DNA from: an uncultured Oscillospiraceae bacterium
GTDB taxonomy: Bacteria > Bacillota > Clostridia > Oscillospirales > Oscillospiraceae
Length of the DNA stretch: 34,948 bases
Direction of reading: 5' to 3'
Assembly: GCA_947629975.1 (NCBI GenBank)
Contig: CANRFU010000012.1
Coordinates: 1-34,948, forward strand
Shown: positions 23,533 to 30,726 of the stretch, in pieces
Layout: each line of letters begins with the position of its first letter
Numbering within the stretch: the first letter of the stretch is position 1
Notes under the pieces: model-generated
The model's input: only the letters and a program-made list of their open reading frames with translations
Database searches by the model: none
What the model was told of the DNA's origin: nothing
Position numbers and translations under genes: made by a program

Positions 23533-24471
23533 CTACATCCCCGCGTTGGTGTCCACCCTGAATTCCCGATTCGCATATTTCACATGGTAGAAAAATGGAT
23601 TCTCTACGGCCCACTGGGGGTCATCGTCCGCCTTGGCCTGGTAGTTGCGGTATGCCCGCACAAATCCGGCGTGCAGAGAATCCTCGGCGTCCAGGCGGGC
23701 ACGCACCGCTTCCTCAAAATTCTTATAGCAGCCAAGGTCGTACCGCTTCTTCTGAAACTGGATGACGGCCCGATATGTGCCGCGCCTGATCGGATAGACC
23801 CCGCGGAAACCGGAGCTGTTGTTGCGGGGATTGTTTTGGGTGCTCACCAGCCGCTCCACGCAGGTGTCCTCCGTCAGGTGCAGATAGGTGTGCAGTTTTT
23901 CGCCCGCCTCTTTTGTCAGGCATCCGCAGCTGTGGGTAAAGCCGTTCAGAAGGCTGTAAGCGCTGGTCTCGAATTCCTTCCCGCAGTCGCAGCGGCAGCG
24001 CCATATGGCGCTGCTGCCCTTGTGGGGACCGCGGACGGGATAGAGCGCCACGGCCCGGTCGAAGCGCCGGCCGGTCAGGTCCGCCCCTTTGAAGGCGCTG
24101 TACTGCTTGCAGCCGCAGCTCTTGATGTTCCCCTTCTTCAGATCCAGGGACCGGACCGGGTGGAGTTTCCCGCAGCTGCACCGGCACATCCACCGGGTCC
24201 GTCCGCCGGCGCTTTCCATCCGGTACAGGGCCGTCAGCTCCCCGAAGGTCTGCCCTGTGAGATCCTCTGCCCGCCGTTGGAGCGGATGCGTTTTGGAAAC
24301 GCAGCCGCAATTCGGCGGCTCCGCGCTGTTCAGGCGTCCACTGGAGACCAGGATCTCGCCGCCGCAGTCGCAGCGGCAGCGCCATAAGATACAGCCGTCC
24401 TGGCGCTGTCCGGAGTCCCCAAGGACAGTAAGCCGTCCGAACCGTGCGCCTTGCAGATCGTTTTTCACCAT
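23533..24471 (-). CDS. Three-repeat Cys-motif protein with C-terminal AP2 domain
   Basis: This 312-aa protein has three tandem repeats of about 55-60 residues (starting near 8, 71 and 131), each of the form G-RFGRLTVL...W-CRCDCG...L....SCGC, which look like zinc-ribbon-type units. An AP2 DNA-binding domain follows (SSGFRGVYPIRRGTYRAVIQFQKKRYDLGCYKNFEEAVRARLDAE, about 215-262). No HNH catalytic motif is visible, although bacterial AP2 domains often accompany homing endonucleases. AAAGGAGA precedes the ATG. It starts 25 bases after the ABC exporter gene on the same strand, so it may be the last gene of the RiPP operon and serve as its regulator. Equally it may be a selfish or mobile DNA-binding gene that landed there. 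Confidence 0.78.
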   Translation of the reverse strand: MVKNDLQGARFGRLTVLGDSGQRQDGCILWRCRCDCGGEILVSSGRLNSAEPPNCGCVSKTHPLQRRAEDLTGQTFGELTALYRMESAGGRTRWMCRCSCGKLHPVRSLDLKKGNIKSCGCKQYSAFKGADLTGRRFDRAVALYPVRGPHKGSSAIWRCRCDCGKEFETSAYSLLNGFTHSCGCLTKEAGEKLHTYLHLTEDTCVERLVSTQNNPRNNSSGFRGVYPIRRGTYRAVIQFQKKRYDLGCYKNFEEAVRARLDAEDSLHAGFVRAYRNYQAKADDDPQWAVENPFFYHVKYANREFRVDTNAGM

Positions 24472-24495
24472 TTTCCGTCTCCTTTGCCTGCGCCG

Positions 24496-26211
24496 TCATC
24501 TTTCCCGCCGCACCGAAAGATCCTCGACCCGATAGACCCGATCGCACCCGTCAATGACGGACTGCCGATGCGAGACGATGACGATGGTTTTTTCCCCTTT
24601 CAGCGCGTAGATGGAATCCAGAACTTCCGCTTCGGTATCCGCATCCAGGGCGGAGGTGGATTCGTCAAAGATCAGGACCGGGCAGTTCCGGTACAGCGCC
24701 CGGGCGATACCCAGCCGCTGGCGCTCTCCGCCGGACAGGCGGACGCCGCCCTCGCCCACCAGGGTGTCCAGCCCCTCCGGCAGCGCCCGGACCATGGCGG
24801 CCAGGGACGCCCGCTCCAGCGCATCCCACACAGCCGCGTCCGAGACCTGGTCCTCCGGGACGCCGAACGCCACGTTGCTGCGGATGCTGTCGTCCAGCAG
24901 GAAGATAACCTGGGGAAGATAGGCGATTTTTTGCAGATAGCTCCTGCGGCAGTTCGAAATATCCAGACCATCCGCGAAAACCGCGCCCTGCTGAGGCTCC
25001 AGCAGCCCCAGGAGAATGTCGATGAGAGTGGTCTTGCCCACCCCGGAGGGCCCGACGATCCCCACGGAAGCCCCGATGGGGATCTCGATCCCCGCGTCCC
25101 GCAGTACCGGCTCCGGGCGGCCCTCATAGGAAAACGTAATTCCCTTGGCTGTGATATCCCTGGAGAGCGTGATCTCCTGCTGCCGGCCGGCGTGATCCTC
25201 CGCGTGTCTTATATGCTCCCACGCGTCGCAGACGGATTCCACGGAGGGTTTGTTATAGTTCATTTGCGTCAGGCTGGAATTGATGCGGCTGCACGCGGGC
25301 ATCAGGCGCAGCGCCGCCAGCACAAGGGCGGATAAACTGGGCAGGAACAGGAGGATATCCCCGCCTGCCGCCAGCAAAAACACTACATAGAGCAGGACGA
25401 ACAGCACCATGACCCCCTCAATGCAGATCCTCGGCGCCCTGGATAAAAGCTGGCTCAGCGCCTCCGCCCTCGCAAATCCCCAGTCACTGCGGGAATAGTG
25501 ATCGCAGAAGAAATCCTCCGTCCGCCAGGCTTTTATCTCTTTGATGCCATGGACCCCCTGGTTCATCCACTTCAGCCGGGCCGCGTTGGCCGTCCGCCGG
25601 GTCTGTCCGGCCCGCAGGGCCTGCCGCCGTATGAGCACCCGCGTCAGGAAGAAGGATACCGCCGCCCCCAGGAGCACAAACAGGGTCATGACCGGATTGA
25701 CCACCAGGAGCAGCACGCTGATGGAGAGCATGACAAACGCCTCTGTCACGACCTGGAGAAACGCGTTGCAGTAATTGGCGGTCTGGATAATCCCCGAGTG
25801 CAGGAGATTGTTCACCTCCGCCGCGCTGGTCCTCGTGAAGTACTCATAGGGACTGTGGAGCAGGCCGCTGAACAGCTTGGTGGAGAGCTCGTGGCGGAAG
25901 TCCCGGGAGAACCGGGCCAGAACGTAGTTTTCCGCCAGCAGGTAGAGCATTTTGAACAGGTACAGGAAGATCAGGGCGGCCACCAGCGCGGCGGTCAGGG
26001 ATCCCCCCGGCCGCAGACCGGTCCAGCGGCAGAGCCACGCGATGAAGGCGCTTTCCGCCATGCGCCCCTCGTCCACCAGCAGGGAGCAAACGGACACCAC
26101 CAGCGAGATCCCCAGCATCTCCAGAAGAGAACCGAAGAACATAACGGGCAGCAGCGCCAGCAGCTGTCGTCTTCTTTTCCCCTCGATCAAGAGGAAAATA
26201 GTCTTAAACAT
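24496..26211 (-). CDS. ABC exporter (fused membrane and ATPase domains) of the RiPP operon
   Basis: This half-transporter of about 571 aa has six predicted membrane helices in the first 310 residues and an ATPase domain with Walker A GPSGVGKTT, Q-loop AYLPQVIFLL, signature LSGGERQRLGIARAL and Walker B VLIFDEST. It has no N-terminal C39 peptidase domain, so it should export an already cleaved or otherwise processed peptide, probably as a homodimer. GCGGAGG selects the ATG at 26211; the track start is 10 codons upstream. It lies 36 bases after the nucleotidyltransferase-ATP-grasp gene. Export of the modified product of the precursor at 29825 is inferred from the operon. Confidence 0.9.
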   Translation of the reverse strand: MFKTIFLLIEGKRRRQLLALLPVMFFGSLLEMLGISLVVSVCSLLVDEGRMAESAFIAWLCRWTGLRPGGSLTAALVAALIFLYLFKMLYLLAENYVLARFSRDFRHELSTKLFSGLLHSPYEYFTRTSAAEVNNLLHSGIIQTANYCNAFLQVVTEAFVMLSISVLLLVVNPVMTLFVLLGAAVSFFLTRVLIRRQALRAGQTRRTANAARLKWMNQGVHGIKEIKAWRTEDFFCDHYSRSDWGFARAEALSQLLSRAPRICIEGVMVLFVLLYVVFLLAAGGDILLFLPSLSALVLAALRLMPACSRINSSLTQMNYNKPSVESVCDAWEHIRHAEDHAGRQQEITLSRDITAKGITFSYEGRPEPVLRDAGIEIPIGASVGIVGPSGVGKTTLIDILLGLLEPQQGAVFADGLDISNCRRSYLQKIAYLPQVIFLLDDSIRSNVAFGVPEDQVSDAAVWDALERASLAAMVRALPEGLDTLVGEGGVRLSGGERQRLGIARALYRNCPVLIFDESTSALDADTEAEVLDSIYALKGEKTIVIVSHRQSVIDGCDRVYRVEDLSVRRER

Positions 26212-26247
26212 GAAGGCCTCCGCGCTCTTTAAGGACTGCACCCCCGT

Positions 26248-28338
26248 TTATTGCGCCGGCGTTGCAGGGGGCAGGATGAATTTCTCTCCGAATTTCCGGT
26301 CCCACTCCTCAGATTCAAATTGGAGTCCGGCATATAAAGTCAATTCACCGATATACAGCTTTCCTTCGGCCTCGTAAAAATCCGCTCTGATCTGAGGAAA
26401 TCCTTCAGATAGCTTTCCGGCGATCTTCAACATCTGCCGGAAATGGGGCGGCGGATCATAGTCCTCGCCTCGCCGTCCTTTGCGTATCACAGGTAGCTTA
26501 TTCCAATCTAAGTCATAGAAAGAAGTTGACATATTCCTATCGGAGGCAAACCGATCGGTAATACAGTAGATATACTCTGGCTTTCCGTCAAAGCACAGAA
26601 CCTTGTAATCAGTAAGCTGTCCATTATTACCCACCAACAATTTTTCCGCGATAATTCTGGGCGTTATCCCGAAATACGCCCGAAGATAACCGTTGATTCC
26701 CGTATTCAAGGGGTCCAGCCACTTTTTGACCTCCCGGAACAGCGCCTTTACATCCACGCTCTCCTTATTGCGGATGATCTTTAAATTCATGCCGGAACTG
26801 GAACAGTTGGATTTCAGGCAAAAAGCGTCCGGCAAACTGTCCCAATCCCGCTTAAAGCCGCGCATATCCGTCCACATGCCGTAAAGGGGCGCGGTCCAGC
26901 CTGGCCCCAGCTTTTCCTCGATATAGCCCTTGAACAGGTATTTGTCGTAGAGCCGCGTCAGGTCGGGGTGCTCAAAGAAGAGGCTGTACCAAAGCCGCTT
27001 TTCCGTGAACAGAACCGGGTGCTCCAAATCGAAGGTGTGTCCCTCCCGGCGCTCGTAGTCCCGCATCGCCTTGGCGACCCGCTTCTCCAGCGGCCACTGG
27101 CTGACCGGCTTTTGGAATGGCCGGAGAAGGATGCGCTTCATTTTCCGCGCCGCCAGTCGGAAGAGGTTTTCCCCATCCCGCGGCGCCCAGATCTCCCGCA
27201 GCTTGCCGAAGCTGCGTTTTCTCCTGGCAAAGACGCCCCGGAACAGCCGGGATCCCCAGAAAAACGGGACCGCCCACCGGTGGCGGTACGCAAACGGCGC
27301 GTTTTCGCGGTACCAATTGACATCCGGAAAGATCCAGCGGAAAAGGTATTTTACCCGCGTGCTGCCATTCGCCGCCTTGCCGTCGGGCCGCAGCTTTTTC
27401 AGATCATTCTGGACGTGATGGGACACGGTCCCATAGACGCCGGAGCTCTCCACCCAGGCCAGCATGGCGGCCTCGTCAGCCGTCAGTTCCGCCGCCGGGG
27501 ACTGCGGGCCAAAGAGCTTGTCCGATAAAGACCGGCAATCGCGCTCAAACGCCGACAGACCCAGCTTTGCCAGCTCCCCCGCGATATATCTCTCGTCCAG
27601 CGCCGTCTTCCGCAGGCGGTACAGATAGACGTCCAGCAGGGTGCGCAGCCCCGTGCCGCCTCCGTCGTAGTGCTTGAAGGCGTGGGCCAGGAAATAGAGA
27701 TAGAAATCCTCGTCAGTGAAATGATAGCCGAAGTCGTTGCCCGGGTCCTTGACAAGCCGCTCCCGCACGTCCGCGTAGTAAGCGGCGCAGGCCGTTAAAA
27801 AGCCTCCCTTTCCGTCATCCGAAAACAGCTTCCGATGCAGCTCGAACCGGTAGACGGGCGGTTTTTCATAGCTGTAGTGAGCGCCCGCTTCGGCGAACTC
27901 CCCCGTATAGCCCCGGTCTCTCATGTGATCCCGGACCGTTCGCCAATATGCTGCGTCAAAGAGGATGTCGTTGTCCGAGAACTGCCGGACGCCGTATTGG
28001 GGGTAGAACGCGTTTAAAACGGCGCCCTTGAGGGGCGCGTACCAGATCCCGCGCTGTTCCAAAAAGGCCAGCAGTTCTTTCCGCTCCGCGTCCATGAGGA
28101 TCGTCTTGCGGATGGATTGTTCCTTTGCCGTCCGGAAGCGCTTCGCCGTCCCGGCTGGGCAGAGCGCCATGAGGCCGGTCTGCTCCAGGGCCGCGCACGC
28201 GGCGGCGGACAGCAGATGCCGGTTCGCCGTCTGAAAAAGCGCCTCGAAGTCCGGCGTTTCCGCCGGCTCCAAGGCGGTTTTATGGATCCATGCCGCCAGC
28301 AGGCGGCACAGGGTTTGTCCTGCGTTTTCTCCGGTCAT
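26248..28338 (-). CDS. Fusion of NTP_transf_5 nucleotidyltransferase and TupA-like ATP-grasp
   Basis: This 696-aa protein combines two enzyme modules. The N-terminal part (about 1-330) matches the uncharacterised nucleotidyltransferase family: WYAPLKGAVLNAFYPQYGVRQFSDNDILFD carries the G-x-x-L plus acidic DND metal motif, followed by YRFELHRKLF and the FYLYFLAHAFKHY region. The C-terminal part (about 400-690) matches TupA-like ATP-grasp: PVLFTEKRLWYSLFF, DKYLFKGYIEEKLG, DAFCLKSNCSSSGMN, ITPRIIAEKLLV, DYKVLCFDGKPEYI, IRADFYEAEGKLYIGELTLYAG. It overlaps the radical SAM gene by four bases. Nucleotidyltransferases of this family occur beside HPr-like kinases in lasso peptide clusters (PsmN in pseudomycoidin); ATP-grasp enzymes form amide or ester bonds. 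I infer sequential conjugation on the RiPP. The ATP-grasp-coding end has visibly lower GC than the rest. Confidence 0.85.
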   Translation of the reverse strand: MTGENAGQTLCRLLAAWIHKTALEPAETPDFEALFQTANRHLLSAAACAALEQTGLMALCPAGTAKRFRTAKEQSIRKTILMDAERKELLAFLEQRGIWYAPLKGAVLNAFYPQYGVRQFSDNDILFDAAYWRTVRDHMRDRGYTGEFAEAGAHYSYEKPPVYRFELHRKLFSDDGKGGFLTACAAYYADVRERLVKDPGNDFGYHFTDEDFYLYFLAHAFKHYDGGGTGLRTLLDVYLYRLRKTALDERYIAGELAKLGLSAFERDCRSLSDKLFGPQSPAAELTADEAAMLAWVESSGVYGTVSHHVQNDLKKLRPDGKAANGSTRVKYLFRWIFPDVNWYRENAPFAYRHRWAVPFFWGSRLFRGVFARRKRSFGKLREIWAPRDGENLFRLAARKMKRILLRPFQKPVSQWPLEKRVAKAMRDYERREGHTFDLEHPVLFTEKRLWYSLFFEHPDLTRLYDKYLFKGYIEEKLGPGWTAPLYGMWTDMRGFKRDWDSLPDAFCLKSNCSSSGMNLKIIRNKESVDVKALFREVKKWLDPLNTGINGYLRAYFGITPRIIAEKLLVGNNGQLTDYKVLCFDGKPEYIYCITDRFASDRNMSTSFYDLDWNKLPVIRKGRRGEDYDPPPHFRQMLKIAGKLSEGFPQIRADFYEAEGKLYIGELTLYAGLQFESEEWDRKFGEKFILPPATPAQ

Positions 28339-29714
28339 ACCGTATCCGTCCGGGCCGGAACGCCCGCTTTCCAGTCCTCGTAGCTGCCCAGTATTCCGCG
28401 GAGGATTTTTTCTTCACGGCGCGCCCGTTCGATGGGGGAACAGTGTTCCGGCCTGTTAGGGCATTTTTTCAGGCGGATACACTGAGGGTAGACGGGGCAC
28501 GCCTTGCAGGCCGCCTCCGGCGGATTTCGCTCCTTCCACTGACGGAGAACTTCTTCATCCACCTTGTCGGAGTAAATGCTCCCCCAAATGGAGTCGTTCA
28601 TACAGCTTGTGCATCCGCATAAAAGGCCCTCTGGGGTCACGGCGGTGGAGCCGCCGCTGTTGTCGGCCATGCAGGAATTGACGGTGATTCCGAGCTTCAG
28701 CGGCGGGCGTGTCGCGACGCCCTTCTTCTCCAGATAAGCTTGCATCAATCGGAGACCTCGGGCATAGGCGCTGCTTTCCTCCTCCGTATAGCCGAAGCGT
28801 TCAATACCCTTGTTTTCAAAAAGCACCGCCAAATAAACGCCAAAGTCCGGCTTCCCGCCGAATCGCTCCGCCAGCTCGTCCGCCAGCGCGTACAGATCAC
28901 CCTCGTTGTCCCCGTCCATGTTCAGCCGCACGGTGACCCGAACGCCCGCGTCCAGCAGCAGGCCGATGTTCCGAAGCACTCGCCGGTACGGACTGCCTTG
29001 GGGGGTCACATAGGACTTTCGCCGGTTGTAGACCTCCTCAGTGCCGTCCATGGTGATTTGCACATCCTTTAAGCTCCAGGCGTTTTTTGCCCGCTGTACA
29101 AGCGCCTCGTCGAAGAGATACCCGTTGCTGAGCATGGTTGAGCGAAATTCCGTCCCCTGCTGCCGCAGACAGTCTGTGATGATGTCGATGACACGGGTGT
29201 TCACCAGCGGCTCGCCGCCGAACCACTCTATGTGGACCGGTTTGCCGCCGCAATGCGCCAAGATATACTTCGCCGTGTCCCTGGCGGTCTGCTCCGACAT
29301 AGAGCTCCTTTTCCAGCCGGATTCAAAGCAGTAGAAGCAGCGTGCGTTGCAGGTCGTGGTGGTGAAAATGGTGTATCTGGTTAAGGCGGTTTCCTTTTCC
29401 CGCACAAAGAGGCCCGCGATTTCTCTTACCTGATCCGCCAGAGCCATGTCGTCCGCCTCAAGAGGGCGGAGGAACCACCTGGCTGCCGGCTCTCCCAAGG
29501 CCGGCGGAACGGGGCCGGGGAGTTTCCCCAGCGCCGCCGCTTCCTCAGCGGACAGCAAAAGAAGCTCCCCGGTCAGGGTGTGATAAAGAAGCACCCCCTC
29601 CGGCCGCTCCACACGCATACAGTGGACGCTGAGCCGGTACGGGGCTCCCTCCTCAACCTTTTGCCGGCCGAGGATCTTTTGGACAGTTTGGATTGGTGAA
29701 ACGACCTGACGCAT
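28335..29714 (-). CDS. Radical SAM/SPASM peptide maturase
   Basis: This is a protein of about 459 aa. An N-terminal extension of about 95 residues (possibly substrate-binding) precedes a radical SAM barrel with cluster motif CNARCFYCFE (CxxxCxxC), EWFGGEPLVN, MLSNGYLFDE and QITMDGTEEVYNRRKSY. The C-terminal SPASM-type region has cysteines in NSCMADN, CGCTSC, ACKACPVYPQC and KKCPN for auxiliary [4Fe-4S] clusters. AAGGAAGAG selects the ATG at 29714. It lies just downstream of the small precursor and overlaps the next gene by four bases. SPASM maturases of this kind make thioether or C-C crosslinks in RiPPs; the Cys-rich core ECCEC of the neighbour makes Cys-thioether formation the most likely chemistry, although this is inference. 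Confidence 0.92.
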   Translation of the reverse strand: MRQVVSPIQTVQKILGRQKVEEGAPYRLSVHCMRVERPEGVLLYHTLTGELLLLSAEEAAALGKLPGPVPPALGEPAARWFLRPLEADDMALADQVREIAGLFVREKETALTRYTIFTTTTCNARCFYCFESGWKRSSMSEQTARDTAKYILAHCGGKPVHIEWFGGEPLVNTRVIDIITDCLRQQGTEFRSTMLSNGYLFDEALVQRAKNAWSLKDVQITMDGTEEVYNRRKSYVTPQGSPYRRVLRNIGLLLDAGVRVTVRLNMDGDNEGDLYALADELAERFGGKPDFGVYLAVLFENKGIERFGYTEEESSAYARGLRLMQAYLEKKGVATRPPLKLGITVNSCMADNSGGSTAVTPEGLLCGCTSCMNDSIWGSIYSDKVDEEVLRQWKERNPPEAACKACPVYPQCIRLKKCPNRPEHCSPIERARREEKILRGILGSYEDWKAGVPARTDTV

Positions 29715-29824
29715 ATGGTCTCTTCCTTTTTCGTGATTGTCTGGCAATGAAACGCGCCACGAAGCCACAGGGTATGACCCGGCTATTCAGCTTCATCCGA
29801 TGGCGTCAATCGGGTACAATTTCA

Positions 29825-29932
29825 TTATTCAAGTTGTTCAATAACACACTCACAACACTCACTCGCAAAAATGATGTCCTCAGCGTCGATCTCGATGATC
29901 TCCAGAACCGGAGTTTCATATATTTCTTTCAT
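29825..29932 (-). CDS. RiPP precursor peptide (35 aa), Cys-rich core
   Basis: This short gene is absent from the ORF track. It encodes a leader, MKEIYETPVLEIIEIDAED, and a C-terminal segment, IIFASECCECVIEQLE, with three cysteines flanked by glutamates and one serine. GGAAAGGAG is 7-8 bases before the ATG. The leader pattern (Y-E-x-P-x-[LV]-E-[IV]-[IV]-E) is familiar from clostridial radical-SAM RiPP precursors and would be the docking strand for a PqqD-like protein. The gene sits between the PqqD/peptidase genes and the maturase, on the same strand. Cys-to-Glu/Asp thioether bonds (ranthipeptide-like), serine phosphorylation and further conjugation are predicted from neighbours only. Confidence 0.85.
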   Translation of the reverse strand: MKEIYETPVLEIIEIDAEDIIFASECCECVIEQLE

Positions 29933-30007
29933 GGTATTTTCTCCTTTCCTATTACCATCAAGTTGTTTTTATGATATATCCTGAACGGGCGGGTCTCCCG
30001 TCCGGTC

Positions 30008-30475
30008 TCAGGCGTTGTTTCGCGGCGCGTCGCCGCCGGGGCCCCGGAGCTTTCTCCTGACCCGTCCGGGCAGGGCCCGGCACCACAGAATGGCCGCCCG
30101 CAGCCAGAACAGATCGCACCACAGGTGAACATACAGCCAGTACCACCGGTCCGCCACCGGGATTTCCTTCCCGTCCCGCACAAAGGCGGTGAGCACGCCG
30201 ACAATCTGCCGGTCGGTGACGCCGTACTCCCGCCACCACTGGTTGTCGCCGCAGAGGACATAGCCGTCCTTCCGCACTTTCAGCACCCGGTGCAGGATGT
30301 ATTTGCCCGAATCCCGCTTGTAGAGGGGCACGTCGTACCGCCGCAGTTTCCCGTTTGGCCGCTCAATGACGAGCAGGTCCCGTTTGGGCCGCAGCATGGG
30401 CAGCATACTGCCGCCCACATTGGTGTAAATCAGGCGCCCCTCCCGGGCCAGCACATCCTCGAAGCGGGTATTCAC
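30008..30475 (-). CDS. S24/S26-family peptidase, candidate leader peptidase
   Basis: This 155-aa protein follows the signal peptidase/LexA serine-protease fold. The nucleophile serine lies in NVGGSMLPMLRPKRDLLVIER (about residue 23), then DVPLYKRDSGKYILHRVLKVRKDGYVLCGDNQ carries the partner region, and a hydrophobic C-terminal helix (RWYWLYVHLWCDLFWLRAAILW) should hold it at the membrane. The start overlaps the PqqD-like gene by four bases. Because the exporter lacks a C39 peptidase domain, this protein is the best candidate for cutting the leader. The general base (Lys or His) is not obvious from sequence alone. Confidence 0.85.
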   Translation of the reverse strand: MNTRFEDVLAREGRLIYTNVGGSMLPMLRPKRDLLVIERPNGKLRRYDVPLYKRDSGKYILHRVLKVRKDGYVLCGDNQWWREYGVTDRQIVGVLTAFVRDGKEIPVADRWYWLYVHLWCDLFWLRAAILWCRALPGRVRRKLRGPGGDAPRNNA

Positions 30476-30726
30476 TCCTGGATGGCCCCGATACCCCGCA
30501 GCTTAGCCAGCACCTCCGCCACGTCCTTCTCGATGGTCTCCCGGGGCGCGTCGTACTTTGCCGCCATGGCGTCCACGATCTGCTCCGCCGTGGTGGGCGT
30601 TTTCAGCGCCTCGATGATGAACGCGGCGGTCTTGTTGCTCCGCACGATGCCGGAGAAGCCCTCCGTGGCTACCATGGTGTGCTCGCCGCTGGCGGTGTAT
30701 GTAATGAATGTGTCTTTCAGTTTCAT
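30472..30726 (-). CDS. PqqD-like RiPP recognition protein
   Basis: This 84-aa stand-alone winged-helix protein is of the PqqD family (FITYTASGEHTMVATEGFSGIVRSNKTAAFIIEALKTPTTAEQIVDAMAAKYDAPRETIEKDVAEVLAKLRGIGAIQE). PqqD proteins bind RiPP leader peptides as an extra beta-strand and present them to radical SAM enzymes. It overlaps both neighbours by four bases (kinase upstream, peptidase downstream). No PqqA, PqqC or PqqE is present, so it does not belong to PQQ biosynthesis. Its expected partner is the leader of the peptide at 29825. Confidence 0.93.
   Translation of the reverse strand: MKLKDTFITYTASGEHTMVATEGFSGIVRSNKTAAFIIEALKTPTTAEQIVDAMAAKYDAPRETIEKDVAEVLAKLRGIGAIQE

Noticed and set aside
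30472-30726. PQQ biosynthesis
   Set aside because: Only the PqqD-like protein is present. There is no PqqA-type E-Y precursor, PqqB or PqqC, and the rSAM protein belongs with a Cys-rich peptide.
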